Source of the DNA: Massariosphaeria phaeospora
Lineage: Eukaryota; Ascomycota; Dothideomycetes; Pleosporales
Assembly: GCA_011032825.1 (NCBI GenBank)
Contig: JAADJZ010000019.1
Coordinates: 1 to 64,000 of the forward strand
DNA length: 64,000 nt
Direction: 5' to 3'
In this document: positions 21,616-33,537 of the stretch, in pieces
Position numbering within the stretch: the first letter of the stretch is position 1
Layout: each line of letters starts with the position of its first letter
Notes under the pieces: generated by a model
The model's database searches: none
What the model was told of the DNA's origin: nothing
Seen by the model: only the letters and a program-made list of their open reading frames with translations
Translations under genes and position numbers: made by a program

Positions 21616-22859
21616 TATATACTAGTAGCTTTAAAAAACTTAAAAATTGTTTCTATTGTAAAAGCAAACTGCTAGGCACTTTAGAATAGTAAGAAAAAGT
21701 TTCTTTTTGCAACTAAAATAAGCTTTTAGCTTTTTTAAAAGTAAGCTGTAAAGTTCTTTAAGTAAAAGCTAAAGAGAAGTTTAAAGTAAACAACGTTAAG
21801 TAGCTAAAGCGTATAAATACTGTAAAGCAAAAATATAGCAAGAAGTATATAATAGAAGTTATAGTAGTTAATAAACTTTTTTGTAAAGTAACTACTATAG
21901 CTATTAAGTATAAAGAAACGCTAGTTTTTTTTGCAACGCGCTTTTTGCTTCGTATAGCAATTGAATACTTACTTTAGCTACGCTAATCTAATGTCGTTGT
22001 TCGTTTATCTAGATAGAAATAAAGCTACAAAAACGTTGTATTGCTTAGCTTTAATAGCAGCTATTTATAAAGCTTGTAGTAAGCTGTTCGCTAACTAGTA
22101 AATAAAGCTAAACAACAAAGTACTTTTATCTGCGTAAATAGCTACGAGAAAAGTAACTTACTTACGAAAGCTATTTTAGAAAGCTATAGTAACTTCTTTA
22201 CGTTTTTACATTTTATAGCTAAGCACTTGTTTAAAGCAGCTAAGTACGCTAATTATAAAGCTTTTTTTATTTATATTGTATATAATTTAAAGTTTTAAGC
22301 TGTACTAAGTAAGCTTAGAGTGTAGTAGTTTAAAATACGCTTTGTACTTTTTTCTAAAGTTAGCTTTGTAGCGTAAAGCGTTTATCTTAGTAGTATTTTA
22401 AGAAATAAAATACTTATAGTTTTAGCTTAAGAAGTGCGTAATGTACTTTACGAATTAGTAAATTACACAAGTTCGTAGATTACTTTTGCTAAGCTTCTAC
22501 CAAAACTACTTTATTCTAGCGCAAAATAGCTTACTTTAGCTCTATATAAAGTAATAAAATACGCAATATTATTTAGAGTTTACTTTTACTACTTGCTTAC
22601 ACGTACGCGCGTTATGCTTAGTTTAATTGCACTACTTGCAGCGCTTTTAAAATAGTTTACCTACTTTAGCGCGCACTTGCGTCTTTAGCTTTTTTTTATT
22701 ACTACGCGTTTTAAACTTCTGTAGAGTAGTTAAACAAGCTTTGTTTTTAAATATCAAAGTTTTTTTTGCTTAAACTTGCTTTCTTTTATGCAATCTACGC
22801 TGCGTAGCAGCTTTATTTGCTACTTAAAGCTTTGCGATTTTTTTTTGCGCTAACACTAG

Positions 22860-23360
22860 TGTTATTAGAAGTGTTCTCTTACCGAAGGTAATTACGATTA
22901 GACTCGAAAATTCTGCCTAAGAAATTGTTCTATGTTCGAAAAGCTTGTTAACAACAAAAAAACAATTTTAATTCTATTTTAAATAGAATAACAAAGTAAC
23001 AATCTGTTGCTTATAAATCTAATCTATGTATAAAATGTACTTAAAAAAGTTAACTACAAAAAATCTAAATTATAAAAGAAATTCTGCTAATCTATATAGT
23101 TTTTTAATTCTTTGCTAAAAGCATTTTGCTTTGCTTGCTACGTTTTGCTACGCCGTAGTACTTGTAGCGCTTGTAGCAACTATTGCTTAGTATGCTACGT
23201 GCTAAAGCTTTGTAGCACTCGTAGCGCGTTACGTAACTTTTGCTAACCTAATTCTACTTTGCGCGTTGCTGTACTTTTGTCTTGCAAATTTGCAAGCTTT
23301 AACAACTCTTTTGCGTTGTTGCTTAGTTTACAATACTTAGTATTGTTTTTGTTTGTAACA
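22860..23360 (-). repeat. 3' LTR of G1-1
   Basis: The 501-bp repeat runs from TGTTATTAGAAG to TTTGTAACA and matches 29490-29990. A pyrimidine run just inside it (23361-23378) is the complement of a minus-strand polypurine tract. Confidence 0.95.
23137..23225. promoter_or_regulatory. LTR motif array, GCTAC/GTAGC type
   Basis: Seven copies of GCTAC or its complement GTAGC lie at 23137, 23147, 23164, 23173, 23194, 23212 and 23221, in inverted pairs. The array occupies the LTR position that holds CTTAG/CTAAG motifs in G1-2. The second LTR has the same array at 29767-29855. Protein binding is inferred. Confidence 0.55.
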
Positions 23361-23526
23361 TTATTTTTTTCTTTAAAAATATTGTTTTAATAGCTGTTTT
23401 GCTGTGCTGTGCTAGTTTTTTTTGCGTTTTGCATCAAAAGTGCTTTTTTGTATAAAAGTAAGTTAACTCTAATTCTCGTTGTGTTGTAACTTTTTTTTGT
23501 ATTTTTTTAAGTTCTAAAGTCTAACT

Positions 23527-24144
23527 ATGCTTAAAGTTTTTGTATTTTTTTTTGCAAAGTTAACTGTTTGTAAGCACGCTTGTTTTGCGCGTATTCGTGC
23601 AATAGATTACTTTGTAGCGAAGCCTTGCCGTTGCTGCTTGTTAAAGAGTCTAAAGTATTTTTTTTCGCCTAAAAGAACTTGTTAAGACTGTATTTCTTCT
23701 AGCTTAGTGTGCAGTTTTTTTTTTTTTAAAAAAAAGTTTGCTGCTGTTGCTAAGAAACAGCGGTTTCTACGTTAAAAGCTTTTTGCAGTAGAGTTTTAAA
23801 AGCTTAAAATTCGTTAGCGAGTTTTAGAGCTTCGGGCTTAAGTTAACGCAGCTGTTAGTAAAAAGAAAAAGTTGTTTGCTCGTAAGCTAGCAACGATTGA
23901 AAAAATAAAACGTTTTAAGAAAGCGCAGTCGAGCGCTTTTTTCAATTCTAAAAGTACAGCTTCTACTAATAGTCTTATACTGCTACTACTCGAATTGTTT
24001 TTAGCTAACTTAGGCTAGTTACAAACTAACTTTTCTCTGCTCGCTTTTTTTTCTTTTAATTTTTTTGCTTTTTTAGAGAACTTGGATTCTTTGCTTCTAG
24101 ATTTTGCTAGTAATATGCTCGTACTAGTTTCTTGTAGTTTGTAA
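23527..24144 (+). pseudogene. Antisense accessory gene of G1-1, Zn2Cys6-like coiled-coil protein
   Basis: A 206-codon frame runs from ATG 23527 to TAA 24142-24144, opposite to gag-pol, with only TAA/TAG interruptions. The cysteine block at about residues 36-64 has the spacing C-x2-C-x6-Y-x8-C-x2-C-x6-C, where the Tyr is probably a mutated Cys. A Lys-rich, probably helical stretch follows. The last 60 to 70 codons are nearly the same as in G1-2 (4616-5230) and overlap the pol chromodomain on the other strand. Upstream of that the two proteins share little but cysteine spacing and basic character, although the DNA just before the ATG is almost identical. Confidence 0.65.
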
Positions 24145-27100
24145 AATTCCGTATTAGTTTCTATGTATTCTAGCTTTTTAGCTATTCTTGCTATTTGACT
24201 AAGTATTTCTACTAACGTTTAAACTTTTATAGGTCTTTAATTTCTTCGGCTTTATACTTTTTGTTTTTAAGTTTAATATTAGTTGCTACTTTAGCGTCTA
24301 GTAGTGCTAGTTTAAAAAGTAATTTGTAAAAAACTAGATGTATGCGCATGCTTGTAAGTAGTTGTAGTTTAAATAATACAAGTTTTTTAACCTTTAGGAT
24401 TTTAAATAGTTTTATTTGAAAGTTGTTTAACTTGTTGCATAGTTGTTTAGTTTTTAGGTTTTTTTGTAAGAGAAAAACTTTATTTCTCTCTTTAAAAGTT
24501 AGTTTCTTAAGCTTTTTTTTATTTGCTAACTTAGCTGTTGTAAAGTTCTTTTAAGCAATTCGTTAGCTTAATTTGTTGTATAATTTTTGCATTTTAAAAG
24601 CCTTGTCATCTACTGCTAGCAAATTGCTTTTAATATTTTTTAAATTTTAATAAGCTACTAGCTTATATCTATAATTTGCGTAGTAAAGCGAGTATTTTGT
24701 AGTTGTAGATCTTGTGCTGTTGTAAGCTAATTGTACTATTAGCAAAAGTTTAACTTAGTTGTTTTGCAACTTGTTAGTGTACATTCGTAGATACTATTCT
24801 AGTATTTAGTTTATTCGTTCTGTTTAGCCGTTTGTTTGCGAGTGAAAGCTAGTTAATAGCTTTTTCGCAACCTCTAACTAAGCTAGAAACGTATTCTAAA
24901 ACTTTAATGTAAACAGCTTGTTTCTGTTAGTAATAAACTGTTCTAGCAATTTGTAATTAGCAACGAGTGCTTTTGTAACCTCGTAAGCTATTTCTTTTAC
25001 TGTAATTAATTTTTCTGTTAGTACAAAATGTAATTTTTTAGTTAATTAATCTACGATTACCAAGATTAAGTTGCATAGCCGTGCTAATTTAGGTTTTAAC
25101 AATTTTAAAAGCTTTACTATAAAGTTTATTGTAACGCTAATCTATAAGCGTGCGAGTAGTTCTAGTAGTTAAAGTAATTCGTAGAGCTTGTATTTTTTAG
25201 GTTTGTTTTTTAAACAATCTAAATAGTTGCTTACTACTTTTTAAACTATGTTTTGTACATAAAGCATTAAGTACTCGTTTAAAATCTGTTAAACTATTTT
25301 GTTAATTTTTAAGTGTCTATATGCTTGTAAAGCATGTAATTTTTAAATAAGCTATATAGCTTAAGTGTTGTTTGTAACTATTTATCTTTGCTAGTTGTTT
25401 TTGCTTTATTTTTAGTGCATTCTTTTTTTAATGCTTGTAACTTTAGCTATTTTAGCTAATTGCAGTTAGTTGTATTCGAAGGTTTTGTCTAAGTTCCGTT
25501 GTAATACTAAGTCGTGCGTAACTAGTTTGTTAGTTTTTATAAAATCTAATTTTTGACTAAGCGCGTTTGCGGTTCTATTGTTGATTTCTTTGCGATAGTA
25601 AATTTTAATGTCGTAATCTGCTATAAATTCGGCCTATCTAACTTGTTGTCTATTTAATTTCTTAGTTGTAGTAAAGCTAGTAAAGTTTTAATAATCTAAG
25701 TACACTTGTACTTAATGCCTTGCTTTTTTTAGCTATGCTTTTTATTGTTCGAAAGCGTTTATTATTGCTAATAGCTATTTATTGTAAACGTTGTAATTGA
25801 GTTTTACTCCTAAGAACTTTCTAGAATAGTAAAACATTAGTTTTTATTTTCTATCGTTGCATTGTTGTAATAGTATTGCTCTTAATGCGTAGTCTAAAGT
25901 ATTAGTTTTTACTTAAGTTTTTTTTTTTAAGTTGTACATCTGTAGCATTAGTGCTATAGTAAACTTTTTTTTAAGTTCTTAAAACGCTTGTTCTAGTGCT
26001 TTTGTTTACTTAAACTTTTTATTTTTTTTAGTAACTTCTAAAAGCAGTGTCGTAGTTTTAAAGTAATTTTTAATAAACTTTTAATAAAAGTTAGCAAATT
26101 CTAAGAAAAACTGCACGTTTTGTACTATTTTAAGAGTTAGCTATTTTTATATAGTTTAAATTTTCTTTAAGTCTATAAACACACTTTCTTTTAAAATAAT
26201 AAATTCTAAATAGCTAGTTTTTGTAACGTGAAATTTACATTTTTTTAAGTAAAGTAGTAGCTAGTACTGCTTTATTTTCTGTAGCACTTTTTTAACATGT
26301 TTCTAATGTTCTTTAAGCGTTTTTTTAGAGTATATTAATACGTTGTCTAAGTACGCTATAACAAAAATGTCTAAGTATTTGTATAGTGCTTTGTTAATTA
26401 AGGCTTAAAACGTAGCTAAGGCATTAGTTAATCTAAATAGCATAACCTAGTACTTATAAAGTTTATATCGAGTTTTAAAAGCTGTTAACTATTCGTGCTC
26501 TTTTGCAATTTTAATGCGATAGTATCCGTCTCGTACGTTAAGTTTTGTAATTTATTTTACTTTTTAAAGTTAATCTATAAGCTTTTAAATAAGCGGTAGT
26601 AATTATTAGTTTTTTTGTGTAACGTTGTTAAGCTGTTGATAGTTTACGCATAGTTTCAATTCTTTGTTTTTTTTTAGTACAAACAATATTAGCGATGCTA
26701 TTAAACTTTTGCTTAGTTGTATGTATTCTCGCTAGATATTTCTTTAAATGTACTTTATTAATTTCTTCTGCTAGTCGTAGATTAAGAGATACATTAGTTT
26801 TAGTCGCAGTTTCGTTCCTTTCTTAAAGATAATTTTATAATTTTATTTTTAGTAGTTTGCTAAGTTGTGCTTTTTGTTTTTTTTAAAAAAGCTTTTAAAC
26901 TCTGTTTAGTATTTAGTAAAAAAGTTTTTAAACTTTTTTTTTTGTTTTTTTAAAAGGTTGAATTGCGGTTTGCTCGTTTTTAAAGGCGCAACTTGTTGTA
27001 TCTATATAACTTCTATTTGCTAAAAGTTTTTTTTACAAATTCTCGCAATTCTGTAAAGTAAAATTAAACTAATTCTTTTGTTCTTAAGTAAGCTCTAAAT

Positions 27101-29480
27101 TGTTAAACTATTTTGTAGTACTACAGCAACTTTCTTTCTAAACTTTTAGCTGCGTATTGTTTTGTTTTTTTAATTAATATCAAAGTTGTGTTGTTGTAGC
27201 TAGTTGTACTCAATATACATGTTAAAACTTTTAAGGTTTATAATATTAATACACTATTAGTGCCTAATGCTTGCAACTTTCAACTTAACTTTTTAAGTTT
27301 CTAGGTTAATTAAACTGTTTTTATATTCTAGTAGTTGTCCGTTAGCTAACACTGTTCGTATTAGTCAATTCTTAACTTAGTAAAGTATTTTGTTTTTTTC
27401 TACTTATTCTAAAAAGACTAATGTCTAGGCAGCTTTGCTATTAAGTAGTGCAGTAAGCTTTTAGCCTACGACTTTCGCTTTTACTTTTATGTAATTTTAT
27501 TCTAGTTGCGTTTTTTGTACGCTTTATACGGTTGTGCTAAAAGTACTTATACTATTCTAACTATAGGTCTAGTAGCCTACTAGTTTTTTGCTAAAAAAGC
27601 TTTTAAAGCTTGTTTTTTTAGAATGTTTTATTGCTCGTAGTAGTTGCATTTGCTAGCGAAGCATTTCTAAAGCTTTAAAAACTTGTCGTAGTTTTAGTTC
27701 TTAAAATTCTATTTCGTTGCATTTTTTTATAGCTTATAAATAGTGCATTTTGTAGTGCAAAAAAGCTAGCGTGCTGTTTAGCACGTATTGTAGTTTTTTA
27801 TACATAATTCGTTGTTGCATTCTAAGTAGTTCTCGTTCTTTAGACCTGTAGGCTACTATTCTATAATATGCTTACAAAACTAGTGTATTTAGCATTTTTT
27901 ATTATAACACTGCGCTTATTTGCGGCTACTGCTGTAGTTTTTAAACTAATTGTTGTAGTTGTGTACGTAGCATTTTGCTACTATACATTCGCCGTTTTTG
28001 AGCAAAACGTGTAATAGTAGTTTTAGCTATTGCTAAGCAAGAATTTTATTGTTTGCGTAGTATACATAGTTCTTTTTGTTGCACTAGTGCTAAAGTAGGT
28101 TTTTGTAATTATCTTAATCTGCGAACTGTATTTTTTTTTTGTTAGCTTTTGTTGTGCTATTGCTGCGTTTGCAACTTTCTATTTTTGTAGTTCTTTAATT
28201 TAATGCGTATAAAACTTGTTTTTGCAATACTAAGCAATGTAAGTTTTCTAGCTACACATCTAGCACTCGTAGTTTTATAGCCGTTCGTTAATTTCTTAGA
28301 CTTGTAAAGTTAATAGTTCTTTGTCGTTTTAGTTTGTTAGCTTTGTAACGTCTTTAAGACTTTCTATTCAAATCTAATTGTTTTTTAATTTTTTAAAGTT
28401 TTTAGAGTATAGTGTAGCTACTTGCTGTAGTTAAACTATAGCAATAGTAGCAGCTTGCGCGCTTGCTACTTTCTATAGTATTTCTAAATAGTTTCTGCAA
28501 AAGTATTTGTTTTTACTGCATTAAAAACATACTTTATTGTTGTAACGCTTTTAGCGTTCTTTTTTAGACAGCTCGTTTTTAGAGTTTTGTTTTGTTAAAG
28601 TAGCGTTTTTTTTGTTAAACTGCTTTTGTAGTAGTTTATTGTTCTAAACTCGTTCAACGCTGTTAATGTCTATTAGATTATAGTAATAAGTTTTTTTAAT
28701 CGTAGCTACTAGGCGTATGTATAGTTTAATAGTAAACTTGCGTTTTTACTATCGTTGCTATAGTTAGTTGTTAATTTGTACCGCAGTTTTAATTAGCTCT
28801 CTAAGTTTTTTAAGTTTTTTGTTTTAACTAATTTTATTTTTTACATATTTTTTTAGTTTTGCGTAGTAAAATTTGCATAAGCTTTGTTTTTCTACGTTAT
28901 TTACTTTAGCCTAAATTTTTTTAAACTTGATTGTATATTCGCTCGTAGATTTTTTTTGTTGTAGTAGTTTAAGTTTGTTTATTGCTTATTGTGTTTTGTT
29001 TACTTTTTTGTAGATCGTATAAAGCTTTTTTTTAAACAATTTTTAGTTTTTAAAGATGCGTTGCGTGTCTTGCTTTATTTCTTACTTGCTATTGCTTTTA
29101 ACATAGTCGTTTGCGTGTAGCTGAAACTATTCTACTGCGTTGTCTTTTATGTGCATTCTAGCTACAAAAATTTTGTTTTACTTTGTAAAAAAGCTTGTTG
29201 CATAGTAACAGCAGTAGAAGTTAATGTTCGTAAAAAATAATCGTAGTGTTTTCTTTTTTCTGCTATATTTTTCTAGAGACAGTGTCTTTGCAGCACTACT
29301 AGTTCTTTAACTCTTTAAAATTGCTACTATTTTTAACAGTTCGCTAATCTGCTTGCTTATTTGTTTTATCTAGTTAGCTTGCTTTGCTAGTACTATTGCT
29401 ACGGTGCGTGCTAGTGCTTTAGTACTACTACTACTTAAGCTTGCTAAAGTTGTTATATTGTCTTAGTTTTAAACCTAAAG
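24110..29480 (-). pseudogene. G1-1 gag-pol
   Basis: On the minus strand from high to low coordinates: gag (about 27900-29480) with a degraded CCHC knuckle near 28230-28260; protease (about 27300-27500); reverse transcriptase (about 26265-26960) with Tyr-Leu-Asp-Asn at 26342-26353; RNase H (about 25600-25900), with a form of the KELLAIVNA helix and the TTKKLNRQQVR segment; integrase (about 24500-25500), with an ILVIVD box near 25010-25080; and a chromodomain at about 24110-24260. Many TAG/TAA stops. The chromodomain end overlaps the antisense accessory gene. Confidence 0.82.
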
Positions 29481-29489
29481 TAGTTAACG

Positions 29490-29990
29490 TGTTATTAGAA
29501 GTGTTCTTTTACTAAAGGTAATTACAATTGAACTCGAAGATTCTGCTTAAAGAATTGTTCTATGTTTAAAGAGCTTGTTAACAACAAAAAAACAATTTTA
29601 ATTCTATTTTAAATAGAATAACAAAGTAACAATTTGTTGCCTATAGATCTAATCTATGTATAAAATGTACTTAAAAGAGTTAACTACAAAGAATCTAAAT
29701 TGTAAAAGAAATTCTGCTAATCTATATAGTTTTTTAATTCTTTGCTAAAAGCATTTTGCTTTGCTTGCTACGTTTTGCTACGCCGTAGCACTTGTAGCGC
29801 TTGTAGCAACTGTTGCTTAGTGTGCTACGTGCTAAAGCTTCGTAGCACTCGTAGCGCGTTACGTAACTTTTGCTAATCTAATTTTACTTCGCGCGTTGCT
29901 GTACTTTCGTCTTGCAAACTTGCAAGCTCTAACAACTTTTCTGCGTCGTTGCTTAGTCTACGATACCTAGTATCGTTTTTGTTTGTAACA
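29490..29990 (-). repeat. 5' LTR of G1-1
   Basis: This 501-bp partner of 22860-23360 ends directly before ACTAG and contains the GCTAC/GTAGC array at 29767-29855. Confidence 0.95.
29767..29855. promoter_or_regulatory. LTR motif array, GCTAC/GTAGC type (second copy)
   Basis: This is the same seven-motif arrangement as 23137-23225, here with CGCCGTAGCAC adding an eighth GTAGC. Confidence 0.55.
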
Positions 29991-31842
29991 ACTAGCTTGT
30001 GCGCAATAATTGCTGCTTTTTTAAAAACTTTTTTAAAAGCTTTTACTATAAACGTTAGTAAGCTATTTATATACTTCTAAATTCTTGCTTTTACAAGCGT
30101 TAATTGCGACTCTAGTTTAAAAGTATTGCTTAGAATTTGCAACTGCTAGAGCTTGTTGTTAATAAATAGTAATAGTAATAAAGTACGCAACTAAACGTTA
30201 AAAGCTGTTATAACCTATTCTAGGTTAAATAAAACTAATTTAGTGCTTTGAAACTTTTTTTAGATACTACTAAAAGTAATTGCAGCATTGTAAGCGCGTA
30301 TAAAGTATAGTAAAAACTTAAGTTTTGTAATGTAAATAATCTAGTTGCGTATAAAATCTTCGGCTTAGCGCTTATACGCTTTTTAAAAAAAAGCAAAACA
30401 ACCTACATTAAAAAGCTATAAAAAGTGCGATAAGTGCGAAAGTATGCAAATAGTAATAGTTTTGTTTTTCTTGTAGTATTGCTAAAATTAAAGCGAGTTG
30501 TAGCTTTTATAGCTTTTAATTGCGAGTAGTTAGTAGCTGCTAACTACTTTTTTCTTTGTATACTTATTAAAGTGCTTTAACTACTTAAAACTAAGTTTAT
30601 TTATTGTTTAGCTGTTTTTAGAAACTGCAATAACTTAGTTCTAAAGCAAGTTATTTTTTTTGTACTAAGCAAAGAAGTAGTAGTAGCTTTTAAAAATAAT
30701 AAAAAGTAGAATAGCTTACTTTGTTGCGTTGATACTTTAGATAACTATTGTTTACTTTCTATTACTTTGCTGTATTGCCTTTAGCTATTCTCGTTTCTCT
30801 AAAGCTATAACAACTACTTTAGTTAATATCTAGCTTATTATAAAGCTTGTTTTGTTAAAGTTGTATGTATTTATATTTTAGATACTGTACTTAGCATTTA
30901 TATTAGCTACTAGGCGAAACTAGTTTTAGATAATTTTAAAATTCTCGCAAAGCGCTTTTTTGTAGTTGTACTTGCGATTAAATTTTATTATAAACTTAAA
31001 GCAGTGCATAACCTACGTACTAAGCTAGTTTAAGCTAACTTAGTTTAAGTTGCGCTTTGCGCGCAAAAAATTAGTTATATTAGCTATAGCTGCGAGCTTA
31101 GAAAAAAATTTGCGCAATATAAGCTTAAGTATATACTTAACAACTACGCTTTTTTTAATTTCTATTAGATTTTTTAATTTAGGCTAGCAATTTACTTGTA
31201 AAGTTTATTCTACGCGTTAGTAACTTAGTGTTAACTAAGCAACCTTGTAAATAGCTATAGCGCGTTGCTAAAAAAGTGTTGCGTTTTGTTTAAAAGCTTA
31301 AAAAGCAGTTTGTATCTAACGTTCTGTAGAAAGTTCTATTTAGTATTGTTGTTAAAGCATTGCGTACATAGTTAGAGTTAGTAGAAGCTTAGTAAAAGTA
31401 ATCTACGAACCTATGTAATCTACTAACTCGTAAAGTACGTTAACTTACTTTTTAGAAGCACTTTTAAAAGCAATCTTAGAAGCGAAATTTTGTATTATTT
31501 CTTTTGTAGAAAGTAGCTTTTGCTTTGTTAAGCTTTTAATATATTCTATAAGCTCGTACTTTTGTTGTAAGCTAAGTAGTTATTGTTTATAATATTTAGC
31601 TTCTTGTAGACGCTAACTGCTTTAGTGTTTTCAAGCTAGTATAACTTTTTTTATACTAAACTAGTTAGCAATTGCATAGTATATAAAATGTTTTTTTAGT
31701 TTTAGCAATTTAATTGCTGCAAGCGCGTTATTAATTGGTGCTATAGTAGTTAAGTTATAACGTGTTAAAGTTTGTAAATTATCTAGTATTTTAGTATTTT
31801 GCAATTGTTACGCGTTTTCGATTGCTACGCGTTCGTGCATAG

Positions 31843-32042
31843 TAATAGCAGCACAACGAACTATTCTACTCGTAACTTTCTTAACTTTACTACTTTTTCA
31901 ACGGCTAAATATGCGCGAAGCCTAAAGTTATAACAAATACTAAAAAGAATTTAAAAAAGCTAGAAGCTAAGCTATTTATATATTAGAGCTAACTAGATAA
32001 AAACTCTATTTAAGTAGCTTAGTAAGCTAGCTTTTCTTTATA
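31843..32042. other. Unassigned 200-bp spacer
   Basis: This AT-rich sequence lies between the right end of D2 and the left end of A4. I see no coding signal and no match to the element families in the window. It may be older flanking DNA. Confidence 0.4.
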
Positions 32043-32954
32043 ACGTATTCTACTACTAAGCGAGTTAACTTACTAAGTAAATTGAAAATATTAGCAGCAC
32101 TAACTTATACTACGCATTTTTAATTTTATTGCTATTAAACAAAAAGCTTACGTACGTTGTGCTTAACGTACATTTAATTTAGAAAATGTTTTTGTATTTT
32201 TTTTGCATGTTTGCGCGTTGTGTTTAGTTTCTCTATAGTTTCTACAGCGCTGTAAAAGTAGTTAAACTTTTTTTTAATTACTACTACTACGAGCTTTTTT
32301 TAACTACTTAGTAGCTACTAAAGCTTTTGTAGCTACTTAGGCTACTGCTTTACTATACTCTATTGTACTACTATGCTAAATATACTTGCGCTTACGCAAT
32401 TTTCGCTTAGTTATTACTATTAATTGCTTTTTAAGCTTTTTGTTGCGAGTAGCAAAAAGCGCGTTTTAGTATAGCATTAGCTTACTACTTTTTATAAACC
32501 AAAAAAAGCTAGCTTAAGCTATAATAAGCAAGCGAGTAAAAAACTTTTGTATAAGCTTTAACTAAAATCTAAACTTGTAAGTATTACTTAGTATTTTAAC
32601 TACTATAGCGTTTTTTATAGTAAAAGTGCTAGTAGAGTACGTAGTTGTATTTTAAAATAATCTAACACAACTTGCGCGTTAATAGAAACTAGCTCTAATA
32701 CTTTAAAAGCTTTTTAACAATTTCTTTTTGTAAACACGTTAAAAACGCGTTTTTAAAAGTAAAAAAAAGCTATTTTTGTTAATATAAAAAACGCGTTGGC
32801 GTGCTAAGTTTTTAACGCGCTAAAAGTACTTGCACTTTAGTAGCAAAAAGCAAACTACATTAAGTAAATAAAGAATATGCAATAAGTAAAAAAGTATGCA
32901 AAAAGTTAAAATTTTGTATTTAAAATAGTAGTTTTTAAAATTCTAGTTAAAGTA

Positions 32955-33370
32955 ACGTACTTTATAGGTTCGCCGAACACATAGGTTCGCCGAACACTTG
33001 TTTTTACTAAAGAAAATCAATAATCTAAGGCTTAATAACTTTAGATTTACTTTATAGAATTCTCTTAAAATGTTACTACTAAGCTGCATCTATATAAACT
33101 TCAAGATTCTAAAGTTACTAAGCTCTAGCCTTAGTATTTAAAAAGCTATTAAAGAAAGCTTAAATTATAGGAATTATCTTAGCGTATTTTTTGTATTTCT
33201 AGAATTAGACTAGGTAGAGCTTAGTAATATTAGAATTGAAAAGTTAATGTATACAGAAATAACATATTAAACTTTTAGAAAATTCTATTAAGTAGATCTA
33301 GAGTTATTAAGCCTTAGATTATTAATTTTCTTTAGTAAAAACAAGTGTTCGGCGAACTTATAAAGTACAT
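32955..33370. repeat. MITE M2
   Basis: M2 is 416 bp and non-coding, with TA at 32953-32954 and 33371-33372. The left end is ACGTACTTT followed by a perfect tandem pair of ATAGGTTCGCCGAACAC; the right end keeps one clear box. Inside, AAAATCAATAATCTA and CTTAATAACT are inverted near both ends. The same core occurs in M3 (43571-43994) with different terminal boxes. Confidence 0.87.
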
Positions 33371-33537
33371 TAGCTTTTATAACTAGTTAAAATAAGTAGC
33401 TAGTATACTTTTACTTAGCGCGATTTTGTGTGCGCGTTAAAGTGCTTTAACTATTTTAAACTTAAAGCGTTGTTTGTTTAGCTATTTTTTAATACTAAAA
33501 GCTTTTAATTGTGTAGTATTAAAGCTTTCTTGTACTA

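Larger units (their letters stand above)
22860..29990 (-). mobile_element. Ty3/gypsy chromovirus G1-1
   Basis: This complete 7131-bp LTR element is on the minus strand, with 501-bp LTRs and the target duplication ACTAG at 22855-22859 and 29991-29995 inside B2. Domains follow G1-2 without interruption. Most of the element differs from G1-2 by transition-type changes. Two segments are replaced outright: part of the LTR (about 23137-23225) and the first two thirds of the antisense accessory gene (about 23530-23948). Confidence 0.94.
22441..31440 (-). mobile_element. Pogo-like type II element B2, split by G1-1
   Basis: TA duplications lie at 22439-22440 and 31441-31442. Without G1-1 and its duplication the element is about 1864 bp, against 1861 bp for B1. 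Pieces are 22441-22859 (C-terminal part of transposase) and 29991-31440 (core and N-terminal part), and they align with 40107-40535 and 40522-41967. The termini keep the 9+17+17 plan in mutated form (ACGAATTAGTAAATTAC and ACAAGTTCGTAGATTAC at left). More mutated than B1. Confidence 0.88.
3669..31842 (-). mobile_element. Pogo-like clade D element D2 (outer, interrupted)
   Basis: D2 is an outer clade D transposon recovered in pieces: 3669-3860 (low-end untranslated part), 18880-19504 (transposase C-terminal region), 21616-22440 (middle), and 31441-31842 (N-terminal helix-turn-helix). The gaps are filled by M5b with its contents, by D3 and by B2, the last two bounded by TA duplications. The right terminus carries two 17-bp boxes read inward, AACGCGTAGCAATCGAA and AACGCGTAACAATTGCA, identical at 14 of 17 positions. 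The low end seems to lack about 90 bp compared with D3, so its terminus is truncated or unrecognised. The minus-strand N-terminal reading has the Ala-Ile-Lys-rich start and HTH layout usual in fungal pogo transposases. Confidence 0.65.

Noticed and set aside
18880..22440. Tandem or satellite repeat array
   Set aside because: Explained by D3 nested in D2 with TA duplications.
29471..29489. tRNA primer-binding site of G1-1
   Set aside because: The minus strand after the 5' LTR reads CGTTAACTACTTTAGG; no TGG start survives and no tRNA match can be argued without a search.
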